64,000 nt of DNA from Sabellastarte sp. h YS-2021 (Eukaryota > Annelida > Polychaeta > Sabellida > Sabellidae), in the NCBI GenBank assembly GCA_964017235.1, contig OZ024929.1, forward strand, positions 115,367,793 through 115,431,792. The letters run 5' to 3'. Below the pieces are notes generated by a model that was given only the letters and a program-made list of their open reading frames with translations, had not been told where the DNA came from and searched no databases. The position numbers were made by a program, and so were the translations under genes. Of this stretch, positions 10,421 through 22,786 are shown piece by piece (the stretch's first letter is position 1; the number at the start of each line of letters is the position of its first letter).

Positions 10421-12760
10421 GATTTACTCAACAGTGAGAACCTGAAAGAAGCTATTGCTCAGCTATGCCATGACATAGAGGTCTGCAATTTCACTATGTT
10501 ATAGCTGACCAAAACGTCTGTGAATAACATATTTAACAAAATACTCTAAATGTAATAGTTTTAAAGTTACAACTGATTTACTCAAGAGTGAGAACCTCAA
10601 AGTAACTATTACTCAGCTATGCAATGAGCTACATGTCTGAATTTTTGTTCTGTTATAGCTGACCTAAAAGTAGGTGAACAACATATTTAAGCAAAATACT
10701 GTAAATGCAATAGTTTTCAAGTTACAACTGATTTACTCAATAGTGAGAACCTGAAAATAGCTATTGCTCCGCTATGCCATGAGCTATAGGTCTGTAATAT
10801 TATAGCTAACCCAAAAGCTAACCCAAAAGTAGGTGAACAATATATTTTAACAAAATACTCCAAATGCAATATTTTTCAAGTTACAGCCGATTTACTCAAC
10901 AGTCAGTGCCTGAGAATAGCTATTGCTCAGTTGTGCCATGACCTACAGGTCTGTAATTTCACTATGTTATAGCTGACCCAAAAGTAGCTGAATAACATAT
11001 TTGCACAAATTTCTGTAAAGGCAATAGTTTTCCAATTACAACTGATTTACTCAACAGTGAGAACTTCAAAGTAGCTATTACTCAGCTATGCAATGAGCCA
11101 CAGGTCTGGAACTTCACTATGTTATAGCTGACCCCAAAATAGGTGAATAACATATTGCAACAAAATACTCTAAATGCAATAGTTTCCAAGTTATAAGTGA
11201 TTTACTCAACAGTGATAACCTCAAAGTAGCTATTACTCAGCTATGCCATGAGCTACAGGTCTGAAATTTTACTATGTTATAGCTGACACAAAAGTAGCTG
11301 AATAACATATTTATACTAAATTCTCTAAATGCAATAGTTTTCAAATTATAAGTGATTTACTCAACATTGAGAACTTCAAAGTAGCTATTACTCAGCTATG
11401 CAATGAGTCACAGGTCTGGAACTTCACTATGTTATAGCTGACCCCAAAATAGGTGAATAACATATTGAAACAAAATACTCTAAATGCAATAATTTCCAAG
11501 TTATAAGCGATTTACTCAACAGTGATAACCTCAAAGTAGCTATTACTCAGCTATGCCATGAGCTACAGGTCTGAAATTTTACTATGTTATAGCTGACCCA
11601 AAAGTAGGTGAACAACATATTTAAGCAAAATAAGCAGTTGTTTTCAAGTAACAACTGATTTACTCAATAGTGATGACCTAAAAGTAGCTGTTACTCAGCT
11701 ATGCCATGAGCTACAGGTCTGAAATTTTACTATGTTATAGCTGACCCAAAAGTAGGTGAACAACATATTTAAGCAAAATAAGCAGTTGTTTTCAAGTAAC
11801 AACTGATTTACTCAATAGTGATGACCTAAAAGTAGCTGTTACTCAGCTATGCCATGAGCTACAGGTCTGAAATTTTACTATGTTATAGCTGACCCAAAAG
11901 TAGCTGAATAACATATTTAGATTAAATTCTCTAAATGCAATAGTTTTGCAATTACAACTGATTTACTCAATAGTGAGAACCTCAAAGTAGTTATTACTCA
12001 GCTATGCAATGAGCTACAGGTCTGAAATTTTACTATGTTATAGCTGACCCAAAGTAGGTGAACAACATATTTAAGCAAAATACTGTAAATGCAATAGTTT
12101 TGAGGTTACAACTGATTTACTCAATAGTGATGACCTAAAAGTAGCTATTACTCAGCTATGCCATGAGCTACAGGTCTGAAATTTTACTATGTTATAGCTG
12201 GCCCAAAAGTAGTTGAATAACATATTTATACGAAATTCTCTAAATGCAATAGGTTTTAAGTTACAAGTGATTTACTCAATAGTGAGAACTTCAAAGTAGC
12301 TATTACTCAGCTATGCAATGAGCCACAGATCTGAAACTTCACTATGTTATAGCTGATCCCAAAATAGGTGAATAACATATTGAAACAAAATACTGTAAAT
12401 GCAATAGTTTCCAAGTTATAAGCGATTTACTCAACAGTGATAACCTAAAAGTAGCTATTACTCAGCTATGCCATGAGCTACAGGTCTGAAATTTTACTAT
12501 GTTATAGCTGACCCAAAAGTAGCTGAATAACATATTTATACGAAATTCTCTAAATGCAATAGTTTTGAAGTTATAAGCAATTTACTCAACAGTGATAACC
12601 TAAAAGTAGCTATTACTCAGCTATGCCATGAGCTACAGGTCTAAAATTTTACTATGTTATAGCTGACCCAAAAGTAGCTGAATAACATATTTATACGAAA
12701 TTCTGTAAATGCAATAGTTTTTAAGTTACAAGTGATTTTACTCATGATGGAAGTTACTGA
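10420..12760. repeat. C-type satellite array (~155-bp units, about 15 copies)
   Basis: Unit phrases are GATTTACTCAACAGTGA, AAAGTAGCTATTACTCAGCT, ATGAGCTACAGGTCTGAAAT and ACTATGTTATAGCTGACCC. Some neighbouring units (for example near 11600-11900) are almost identical, pointing to recent local duplication. The same unit fills 4440-5880 in C1. Confidence 0.85.
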
Positions 12761-15700
12761 AAAGCCCAAAAGTAGCTATTACTCACTTAGCTATTGAGAC
12801 AGGCACCCAACTTACTCACCATATTGTAGCTATGAAAAAAGTAGCTGAATAACATATTTTAACAAAATGCTCTAAATGCAACACTTTTGAAGTTATAAAT
12901 GATTTTGTGCATGATTTCATGAATTTTAATGCATTAAAAATTATTAAAAAAATTTATTAAAAAAAAAGTAAGACAGATCCAGGTCTCATACTCACACAAG
13001 AGAATCTACCTCTGGCCTAGTACATATATGCAAGATATGAGAGAAATCCCTGCAATAGTCACTGAGAAAATTGTGATTAAGTGTTGAAATTTTCACACTT
13101 TTGGTGGGGGTACCCCCCTTGTAATGTCTCTAGCAAACAGACGAACAGACAGATTTGCATGCCTTGAACAATTTTTCATCCTCGATAGATAAGGTATCTT
13201 TTAAAAAAAACAGCACGTCTCTAGGCCTTGTAGTTTTGGAGAAGAAGTTGTTCACGCGGACGCGGACGCCCACGCCGCAGAGTGACGACATAATGTCAGC
13301 TGAGTGACAAGTCAGCTGACATAAAAAAATTGTTTATATTATTATTTTATTATATTATTTTTAGAATTTGCAAATTGTTTTCAGTTATTCATTTCCTCTG
13401 TACCTATATATGTGGTCCATATATATGCAACCTAAATATGTGACACAATCTCAGTTCTGACTCCCCTTTGTGTTATATGTAATGAAGCCCACCACCTCCC
13501 ACCCCCACCCCTCTCCCCTTCTCCACACCTCTCTCACTATTACACAAGATCTGCAACCCCATTGAGTTCTTTGTTTCTCATCTGATATCATTAAATACCA
13601 TTGTTTATTTAGTGTCACTCAATATAGCTGGAGGTCCCAGAGGTGGGTGGGGGGAATCCGGGTGGGGGATGTGGGTTGAGCATAAATGGTAAACAAACAA
13701 TCTATATAAAAGGGGTACTCAAATACAAAAAGAATTGAGAATTTTAAGTATGTGATTATCAACTGAAATGAGTTCATAACTGTAGGAGCTGTGCCAAAAT
13801 TAACTGAGGCAAGTTGAATAAAACTGGGCTAGTTGAGGGTTAAAAATCCCCTAGTTTTACTACATAAGGATATAATTTCATTAATATTGGGACTTAAAGC
13901 TCACTTAAAGTGTCCATTTTGTCTACTTGAATATGTTTAACCAGTTTCATTTTAAAAAGTGAAAAACTCAGCAAGCAGAGGTATAACACACAAAAATAAG
14001 TTCTTAAAAGACTAAGATAGCCATAACATTATTAATATTCAAAATTTAAATAGACAGGCATTTCCTTTTAAAAATTCAAAGATTTCAGCTCTATACCCCA
14101 CATCGTTTGACAGTTACTGGGCTTTAAAGTGGCATAATATCCATAAATTGGGTTTCTGTGGGCATTTTACAATTGTTAAAGAGACCTTAGCAATTAAACT
14201 ACAGATCTGAAACTTTTTGGGGGACATACATAACAAACAAAAATTATATATAATACAGTTTAAGACTTGTCACACTAAGCATTTCCAAATAACAGGGCAA
14301 AATACGGAAAAAATGTCAAAAAAGGCACTTGGGCGAGTGTCTATGGCCCTCATACACAGGTTAAATGTCTACTAAAAACCTTGATTTTCGGCATATGTAA
14401 AAAGGACATAATAATGCATTCCCAGATGGGATTTCAGCTCCATCAATCACATAGTTTAACAGTTACAGGGCTTAAAGGTGGTAAAAAGTCCAAATATTGG
14501 GTCATTGTGGGCCTTTTAGAGATCTCGATGTGGCTTTCAAATTAAAGCTTCAGACTTAAAATTTGTTACATACTAAGATTACACATAGAATATGTATCTA
14601 ATAAAGTTTGAAACTTCTCAGACTTACCATTTCCAAGTTACAGAGCAAAATATGTGAAAAATGTCTTAAAAGGGTCACTCAGGTGGGTGTTTAAGGTCCT
14701 CATACACAGGTTAAATGTCTACTTGAAGCCTTGATTTTTGGCACATGTAAAAAGAACATAATAATGTATTCCCAGATGAGATTTCAGCTCTATCAGTCAC
14801 ATAGTTTAACAGTCACAGGCCTTAAAATTGGCAAAAAGTCCAAATATTGGGTCTTTATGGGGCCTTCTAGAGACCTAAATGTAGCCTTCAAATTAAAGCT
14901 TCAGACTTAAAATTTGTCACATACTAAGATTACACATAGAATATGCATCTAATACAGTTTGAAACTTCTTAGACTTACCATTTCCAAGTTACAGGGAAAA
15001 ATATGTGAAAAATGTCTAAAAATGGTCACTCGGGTGGGGATTTATGGTCCTCATACACAGGTTAAATGTCTTCTTAAAGCCTTAATTTTTGGCATATATA
15101 AAAATAACATACTAATATCTTCTCAGATAGGATTTGAGCTCTATCAGTCACATAGTTTGACAGTCACAGGGCTTAAAAGTAGCAAAAAGTCCAAATATTG
15201 GGTCTTTGGGAGTCTTTTAGAGACCTCAATTTGACCTTCAAAATTAAAGCTTCAGACTTAAAATCTGTTACATACTAAGATTACACACAGAATATATATC
15301 TAATACAGTTTGAAACTTCTCAGACTTACCATTTCCAAGTTACAGGGAAAAAGATGTGAAAAATGTCTTATAAGGGTCACTCGGGTGGGTGTTTATGGTC
15401 CTGATACACAGGTTAACTGTCTATTAAAGGCCTAAATGTTGGGGCACATATAAGAAAACACATAGATATATTCCCAGATGATATTTAACTTAGATGAGAG
15501 ACATAGTTTGAAAGCTACAGTGCTTGAAAGTGGCAAAAAGTGCATAAATTGGGTCTCTGTGGGCACTTTTGAGACCTTAAGTCGACCCCTTTGGGTAAAC
15601 CTACAGCCCTAAAATTTTCTACAGACAAGGATTACATATCAAAGTTATACCTAGCGCAGTTTGAGACTCATCAGAATTATCACTTCCAAATTATAGGGCA

Positions 15701-16399
15701 AAATATGTGTAAAGTATAGCAAAAAATCCCTAAGTGGGGGTATTTATGGGCCTCAAACACAATTTTCTCCTCAACTTAAAGTCATAATTTTCGGCACATG
15801 TACTAAGAACATATTAATGTGTTGTCAGGTAAAATTTCAGCCAGCTGAGCATCATAGTTTGTGGCCTACAGGGCTCTAAGTGGCCAAAAGTGCAATTTCT
15901 GACCTTAAGGTGGCCATAAGTTCTTTTTTACTGGGAGTTTAAGGTCACCTTAAAATAGGGATCTTCCTTTGGGCACCCTTAACATGTGTACCAAGTTTGA
16001 AAAAAAAATATTAATTTGTTTTTGAGTTATCGCGTCCACAAGGAAATTTCTACGGCGGCGGCGGCGGCGGCGCGACGGACCTGAATCCAATATATCCCCG
16101 ACTTTCGTCTGGGGATATAATTATAAAAATAAGAAATATACTAATAAATACGCATTTATTACCTTTATTTTAGCATAATTCGTGGGGGTTTTTTTTTCAC
16201 AAATCCAGTACACTTTAGGTAAACAGGAAATCATCCGAAATTACATTTTGGTATATACAGTTGTATCCAAAAGTTTAGTAACTCCTGCTTCGGGCGAATT
16301 TCCGTTTTTCAGCCTTGACATTCACTTTTGTCTTGAAAGGGGTTTTCGTATTTTTGGATTGTCTTTGGCAGTGTTTTTGTGTCTTTTTGGTTGTTTAAA

Positions 16400-18840
16400 A
16401 TGGCAGAACAGTTACAAAACAAAGAAATTATTGACTATGATGGTCCTTGGCGCACTAATATTAGCAAAGTGTGGAAATATTTTGGATTTGTTACAGAAGG
16501 GGAAAAAATTAACAGGACACCAACAATATGCAAGATATGCAAAGTTGTCAAACCTTGTAAAGATGGCAATACATCAAATATGGCAGCACACCTGAATAAC
16601 TTTCATGGTGATATTTTCAATGCCCCCAAGGAAGGAATACCAAAGGTCCAGACAAATTGGACATCATTTTTGGGATCTAGCAAGATCTATCGAAAGGATG
16701 GAAAAATACATGAAGATTTGACTCAGTGCATGGCTGAATGGATTGTAAAGGATTTGGTACCATTGAGTACAGTAGAAAGTGAGGAATTTAGAAACTTCAT
16801 CAACAAATTGAATGCCCGGTACGAGGTACCTTGTAGGCAAACCATACGAAATGTAACAATTCCAAAAATGTATGCTGAAACCAAGATCAAGCTAATGCAG
16901 GACATTGAAAAGCACAAAGCTTTTGGGATCACCACAGACTGCTGGACTTCTGTAGCAAACCAAAGCTACATGACAGGTACATTAAAATAAGAATGAACAC
17001 AGTGACGTTTTATTTACTTTATTCCTTCTTGCCTCTGCTTCACTTTCAATACATTGCAATAAATAATACCATAGGTCATACATGACAAGTAGTTCATGGA
17101 GATAAAGCTGGTTAATGATTGATATAAATTATCAATTCTCTGCAGGTCATATCATCAATATTGCACACTATTCCAACCACTACGCTTTCTTTTGTTACAC
17201 TCACTTGATTCCATGTGCATGACCTATCAGTATCATGATAGCCAAGTAGGGGAAGAAAAACTGAACAGGACAGACTAGACCATCAGTATTGCACACTGTG
17301 CCAGCCACTAGGCTTTGTTTTTTTTAGTTACACTCACTTGATTCCATGTGGACGTCCTATCAGGATGGCTAAGTAGGGGGAGAAAAACTATTTTGAACCC
17401 ATTTTTTTTCTTTAAATTTTAGTTACCCTACACTTGGGAAGTGGTTTCTTCTGTTCTCCAAACACGTCTGGTAGTTGAGTCACATACAGCAGCCCATCTT
17501 TCTGAAATTTTCACTGTTAGTTTCCATGGATGGGGTCTCACAGATAAACACATTACAGTCAATACTGATAATGCCAAGAACAGTATAAATGCATGGAAAC
17601 TGATGGACGAAACCACTATTGGTTGCATAGGTCAGGCCTTAAATCTGGCAGCCAGAAAAGCTCTAGAGATAAACTCAGTTTCACAGGTTGTTGGCAGGGT
17701 AAAGCGCCTAGTGAGTAATTTCCATGACTCAACTCAAAGCTCCAATCTTCTGACGGCAAAGCAAGCCTTGCTTAAACTTCCCAAGCGAAAGCTAATACAA
17801 GATGTTGATACCCGCTGGAACTCAATATTTGACATGATACAATCTGTTTTAGAACAACAACTGCCAATCTCTGCTGTTTTAATGGAAGGTCCCTCAAAAT
17901 TGAAAGACTTGAGCCTCGAGTCAAAACAAATTGGCTTATTAGAGAGTTTGGTTGAAGTTTTGATGCCCCTTAAGGAAATAACCGTTCAACTTAGTGGAAG
18001 CCCCTATTGCACAATTTCCATCATTGCCCCAACTATGCATCAACTGATCCATAGGCATTATCAGAAAGATCCAAATGACACCAAGTTTGTGGCAGATGTC
18101 AAGAAAGCTATTTGCAAAGATTTAAGATCACGCTATCAAGAAGCAGATGTCAATCAGTTCATGTTGATCTCATCTGTGTGTGACACAAGATTTTGTAGTA
18201 TTAGCTTTATTGCTCCAGAAAGAAAGTGCCAGATTTACAATTAGTTTAAGAATGAAATGTGCAGATTGTCTGATGGATTGCAACCAGACTCTACTATTCC
18301 ATCATTGATTCATATCAAAAAGGAAATAATCAAGAAGGAAAATACAGGTGATGAATATCCAGTGATCAATGAATCTGATCTTGTAAGTAACTTACCCAGC
18401 ACCTCATGTCAAATGGTCGATGTAGAGATCTCCCAAACTCCCTCCTTGCCTGTCAGTAATTGCCAAGATGAGCCACTTAGGAAGAAGAAAGGGCAATGTT
18501 TGATCTTGGCGACATTATTGGTTCTGGAACTGAAGACCCTGAGGATGAAACTTTGGTAGTAAAGGCAGGGAAAGAGTTTGACAGGTACCTACATCACCCA
18601 ACTGATCCCAAAATGCTCAAAGATGAAAAGTTTGAGCCAATAAAATGGTGGAAAATTAACGATGGGGTGTATCCTCTGGTTTCCAATGTAGCCAGGAAAT
18701 ATCCTTGTGTTACTGCCACATCTACACCACCAGAAAGAATCTTCAGTGCAGCAGGAAATATATTAACCAAAAAGAGGGCCATGCTTGGACATGATCTACT
18801 TGACAAACTCATTTTCCTACATGTTAACTTTAAGAGATAA
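16400..18840 (+). pseudogene. Decayed hAT transposase with BED zinc finger (ZBED1-like)
   Basis: The ATG at 16400 opens MAEQLQNKEIIDYDGPWR. A BED-type finger follows: CKICK, then H..H in MAAHLNNFH. Next come the hAT catalytic-region block GITTDCWTS (ends ~16975), then from 17423 VTTDN-like HITVNTDNAK, CIGQALNLAA, KRLVSNFHDS and LIQDVDTRWNS. The C-terminal dimerisation block is PPERIFSAAGNILTKKR (to 18840). Breaks seen: a 447-bp gap at 16976-17422 with GT..AG ends that could be an intron but does not restore the expected reading; an in-frame TAG at 18242; and a one-base shift near 18495. No terminal inverted repeats were found. It could be an old transposon copy rather than a domesticated gene. 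Confidence 0.85.
17150..17375. repeat. ~125-bp direct duplication inside the hAT gap
   Basis: Two copies share ATTGCACACT, TTACACTCACTTGATTCCAT and AAGTAGGGG.AGAAAAAC. They lie within the segment separating the two halves of the transposase. Confidence 0.75.
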
Positions 18841-19015
18841 AGATGTAGTGAAAACCAAAGTGAACATTTTCAGAAACATGTGCCTAGATAAGTTGTTTTT
18901 TTTTTTGTTGTGTTTTTCCAATGGATCTAATTGACAACCTCATTTTCCTACATGTTAACTTTAAAAAATGTGAACATTTTCAGAAACATGTGCCTAGATA
19001 AGTTTTTTTTTCTTT
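18796..19015. repeat. Direct duplication at the transposase 3' end
   Basis: The end of the coding sequence plus early 3' sequence (CTCATTTTCCTACATGTTAA, then GAACATTTTCAGAAACATGT and a T-run) is repeated once, about 140 bp further on. Confidence 0.75.
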
Positions 19016-19154
19016 TTTTTCAATGGATAGAGGATTTATAGGCATTAACTATGTGCACCTGACACTGATGATGTTATCAAAACAGGTACACAAAAATTTG
19101 GTGTAAAAAAGTTTTTGGTGTAAACTTGTATAAAAGAGTAACTTCTGTGGATAT

Positions 19155-20583
19155 TGTAATGACGACCGTTATTATGGTATTTTGAGTTATGATGAATATC
19201 GGGAGTTTATGGGAATTACGGGCGATATTAAGGGCTTTTGTTATAATTAAAAGGTTTCTTGGGGTTTGGTTGTTGTTTAATGGTATTAAATATTTGTTTT
19301 ACTAACCTGTGGGTATTGTGTGAATTTGGTTTTTATTTATATTTGGGGGACTCACATGTTTTGGTAGCCATGTTTGACCTTGTTTACCATCCTGGTATTT
19401 TGGGTCTATTTTTTATCGAAGTGGCTGGAGTACGGTAAATCACCGCACTCGAGAAGTAATTCTACAGTACGGTAGCATTCATTTGCCGTATTCCAGCAAA
19501 TTCACTTTGAGTGCGGTTCAAGCTGGTAACCTATATATCCCATGGAGTGAAGGAAATATGAGACTACGTACTAGTACACGTGAAGACAATAAGGCATTAT
19601 CAGGCCACGATTGTGCTTCCAGCCATATTTTACAGAGGATCTAGGTAACCAGTCTACTTTTCGTCTGCAAACGTGATTAATTTAATTGACCAATGAAAAC
19701 AATTGTTGCTGAAACTTCACTCCAGACAAAATGGCTAGAAATACCCATCTTAACCTCATATTTCTTTAAGTCTGTGTGTGCAAGTACTACGTAGCATTTG
19801 ATATTCTATTTGTAAAATATTGCTAGAAAACTTCAACAGTAGTTGTGGTAAGAATTACAAATAGGGGGTCTTATAGTATATAGCCAACCAATCTATTTTT
19901 CGTCTGCAAACGTGATTAATCCATTCAATTAACCAATGAAAACAATTGTTACTGAAACCGAACTCAAGACAAACTTCTGGAGTGCGGCAATCCGTACTGC
20001 AGCTTATTTTCTCGGGAACGGTTTTACCATACCGCAGCCACGCCCATTTTTTATAAACAAATCAGGGAACTGGTATTTGGTTCAAGGATGGGGGTCAAAG
20101 GTGACATCAGAAACTTGAGTAGTTCACTTTTGGGGTATATAAGGGGCTGCATTTCCCACATTCTGGGCTGATTTTTTACTGAACACACTGTTCTTGCCAC
20201 TAAGCTCTTAAGCTTTGTCAGCCATGGAGAGGTAACTGAACAACTATGTTCAGTTATAAGCTTAGTTAAGGTCACTGGTTTTAGTGGTTTTAATCCTTGC
20301 TTAATGGGGATGACATTTTAGAAAGAATTTTGATACTTTGAATTAATATCAAATATGTATTAGGTGGGGATGAACTTGGTTGGTGGGGAATATTCTTGGG
20401 GAGTCAGGTTTGGGGAATTGGGTTAAATGATTTTCTTTTTGTTAATTGAATTAATATGTTGACATAATAATTTCTGTTCCATTTTGTTTATCTGTTTGGC
20501 ATAATAAAAGTCATTTGTTTAGAATGGGTTTTAATTAATTGTGTTATTGTGCTTTGATACATAGTTTAGCTCGGGTCGCGACA
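19155..20583 (+). mobile_element. Probable solo LTR (1.43 kb)
   Basis: It begins TGTAATGACGACC and ends GGTCGCGACA, an imperfect TG..CA inverted pair. It is flanked by ATAT on both sides (19151-19154, 20584-20587). Inside are a TATA box (GGGGTATATAAGGGG, ~20133-20147) and further on a poly(A) signal (AATAAAA, ~20502), giving a plausible U3-R-U5 order. The U3-like part contains a repeated ~60-bp block with CCAAT. No coding region or second LTR was found. Boundaries rest on short matches, so the call is tentative. Confidence 0.5.
19650..19960 (+). promoter_or_regulatory. Duplicated CCAAT-bearing block in the putative U3
   Basis: TTTTCGTCTGCAAACGTGAT followed by GACCAATGAAAACAATTGTT occurs near 19655 and again near 19895, about 235 bp apart. 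Repeated blocks with a CCAAT box upstream of a TATA box are typical of LTR enhancers; here the role is inferred. Confidence 0.45.
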
Positions 20584-20762
20584 ATATTTATGTAGCAAGA
20601 ATATTAAACTGCATATTCTTTTGATATTCGTTTACCACAAAAGTCTCCGGTTCCCACATTTGCTCTCAATGCCGAGACTACTGTCACCCCATGTATAGGT
20701 AGCTCTGGTATTTTTGTGTCATTGGAGTTTTCATGGTTGTAGTGATTACTTCCGTTATTAAA

Positions 20763-21092
20763 CCTAGTGGCATTCTACCAGTAAACGCCCATGCAGAAGT
20801 AAATATATTGAATTTAAATTATACAAACAGATTTTTATTTTATTCTTCTTCCACCAGATTGTCAAATGATGTACACAACAATTAATAATTCAGGTGGCTG
20901 TTGCTACATTTGTTTCGAAGCTTTATATTTTAATAATTTAACTCTATTATCGGCCGCTTTTACCGCAAATGGAAATACCAGTGAACGCCCATTTCGTAGA
21001 CTTATAGAAGCATTTGTCCTTGACCTCTAACAAAGATATATAAGGCAGGCGTTCACTGGTAGGCGGGCGTTCACTGGTAGAAAGCCACTAGG
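20763..21092. mobile_element. MITE with ~28-bp inverted ends and TTAA flanks
   Basis: The ends are CCTAGTGGCATTCTACCAGT on the left and its near reverse complement ACTGGTAGAAAGCCACTAGG on the right. The similarity continues through GAACGCCC. TTAA occurs just outside each end (20758-20761, 21095-21098), which would fit a piggyBac-type duplication. There is no coding capacity. Confidence 0.7.
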
Positions 21093-21205
21093 ATTTAACA
21101 CTGGCACTGTCGGAATGTTGTATTTTTTAATGAAGTACGTTTTTAATTATTTTAATTCATATTTCAGTATATATTAAAGTAAAACCAATTTACAAAGTTG
21201 TCAGA

Positions 21206-22775
21206 AATGTTTACTACCACGAAAACCCATGGATCACCATACTCTCCTGCACACTCATTATCGCTCACAACATGATTTTAGGCGTGACAGTACGTACTAG
21301 AGCATATCAAGTTAGAAGTCGAGTTCCCAGTAAGGTTATATATAAAAACCAAGTTATGCATTTAGATCGCCGTGTCTATTTCAATACAATTTTCTTCTTT
21401 TTTCGTGCGTGTATGTGGGTAGACGGGAACCAGCCACCTTAACTATATTGCAGAGTAGGGTCGGCGGAAACCAGACTAGTATGTGGGGGGGGGATATCGT
21501 ACTCTATACCGAACAGTGTTTGCCGAATTATGACACATACCAAACATATTATAGAAACCGAGGATGTGCTTACAAACCCCTTAGTGGCCTTGTGAGTATC
21601 AGGTTAGGCTAATGATCCCTTACATCTAACCTTTGTGTCACTCCAGCCCCTTTAAAAAAAGTGTTTTATCGCAAACAAAAAATAAAAATAGCATTAATTA
21701 TGAAAAACTGCCTAAGCGACATTCAAAATTTCATGTCTGCAAACAAATTAAAACTCAATCCTGAGAAAACTGAGTTTATTCTGATAGGCTCCAAAAATAA
21801 CCGTAAACAACTCCTTCCTCACTTCCCGATCAATATTCTAGGCAATCAGGTCTCACCAGCACAAAGTGTTAGGAACCTCGGAGTGGTGTTCGACTCCAAT
21901 TTCTCATTCTCAGACCATGTGTCACAGGTCATAAAGTCCACCAGAGTTCATGTGAGAGACCTCTATAGAATTCATCCCCTTCTTGACCTTAACAAATCAG
22001 TTCTTTTAGCAAATGCTTTGGTGAGCAGCAGACAGGACTACTGCAATTCCTTATTCTTATCACTTACAGATTTTGAGTTAAGAAGATTGCAGTTAGTCCA
22101 AGACTCACTCTGCAGGGTTGTCACCCGGTCCTCGAAATACTCTCACATTACCCCTCAACTGAAAAAACTCCATTGGCTCCCTATAAAATATAGGATACAC
22201 TTCAAAATTGGTCTCATTACATACAAAATCTTCAAGCAGGGTCAACCAGTCTACCTAAGAGAATTAATTCATCCCTACACCTCTTCCAGGAATACAAGGC
22301 GAAGTACCCCTAAACTCAAGTTCCTTCACACCCCCACTTTCGACAATAAGGTTCATAAATCAGTCAAACTTTTCTCCAATTCTTTCAGTCACTATGCCCC
22401 GGTTCTTTGGAACTCCTTCCCCTTCCAAATAAGAAATAGCCCCTCTGTCGCATCTTTTAGGAAACACCTCAAAACCCACCTCTTTAATTCCAGTTTCCCA
22501 ACTTAGTTTCCTTCCCTCTTGGTCACACCCACAACTCCGGATTACTGACCTTGAACGCCCCTTGACTTTCCTTATGATAATGATTGTGTTAAGTAATCAC
22601 ACTGAGTTCCCCTTTGTGGGGAAGATATTGCGCCTGCAAAGCAGTAGATTAGATTAGAAAAACAGATTTATATATGGCAAATTACAAAGAAAAGAACATT
22701 AAATGTTATGTCATGAATAATATGTAAAAACAAAATACTTTCTAGATATATGGTGATCCATGGGGTTTTCGTGCT
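21206..22775. mobile_element. Inverted-repeat element interrupted by a LINE
   Basis: CACGAAAACCCATGGATCAC (21218 region) faces GTGATCCATGGGGTTTTCGT (22751 region), a ~24-bp inverted pair. The LINE 3' end at 21655-22657 lies between them. Exact ends and target duplication were not resolved. Confidence 0.5.
21655..22657 (+). pseudogene. 5'-truncated CR1/L2-type LINE, reverse transcriptase C-terminus
   Basis: The open frame at 21661-22506 (281 codons) encodes the thumb and C-terminal part of a CR1/L2-like reverse transcriptase. It has NKLKLNPEKTEFILIGS, VRNLGVVFDSNFSFSDHV, LVSSRQDYCNSLF, LHWLPIKYRIHFKI, PVLWNSFPFQIRNS and RKHLKTHLF. The catalytic palm is missing. A short 3' UTR follows (CCCTTTGTGGGGAAGATATT), ending in the repeat ATTAGATTAGA near 22645-22656, a usual CR1/L2 tail style. 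The intact frame suggests a fairly recent insertion. Confidence 0.88.
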
Positions 22776-22786
22776 ATTAAAAAAGT

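Larger units (their letters stand above)
9484..13325 (-). mobile_element. Helitron2/Helentron-like element C2 nested in A1
   Basis: The insertion limits come from comparison with the uninterrupted A2 copy, where the flanks AATATTATTTAAA and TTTATATTATT are joined (about 48040-48075). On the minus strand C2 ends in TCAGCTGACACA, a perfect hairpin GTGCCCG-ttc-ACGGGCAC (9493-9510), TCTCCTCTTG, then TT. The other end is GTCAGCTGACATAAAAA near 13311-13327. It holds two different arrays: an E-type array (9750-10420) and a C-type array (10420-12760, about fifteen ~155-bp units). Confidence 0.78.
9015..16120 (-). mobile_element. Helitron2/Helentron-like element A, copy 1 (carries nested C2)
   Basis: Matches A2 (45234-48522) over its whole length apart from the nested C2 insertion. 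On the minus strand the 5' end is TATATCCCCAGACGAAAG. The 3' side has the inverse motif GTCTGGGGATATGTTGG, a bulged hairpin TTGGC..GGCCCAA, then TCTAG followed by TT. Inside, 14100-15560 holds about four to five units of ~350 bp (ACACAGGTTAAATGTCTA, GACTTACCATTTCCAAGTTA). A GC-rich GGC-repeat block at 16050-16080 lies near the 5' end. The 68-codon frame at 9020-9226 recurs in A2 but looks like terminal non-coding sequence. Confidence 0.75.

Noticed and set aside
14959-15234. 91-codon frame in A1, with similar frames at 46198-47039
   Set aside because: Repeat translations of the ~350-bp unit of element A, not a protein family.
16050-16080. GGC repeat as a CpG island promoter
   Set aside because: It is a fixed part of element A, present in A2 at 45280-45298 too, and is not next to a host gene start.
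16976-17422. Confident intron in the hAT transposase
   Set aside because: GT and AG ends exist, but joining them does not give the expected reading into the TWEVV block, so it may be an insertion or decay instead.
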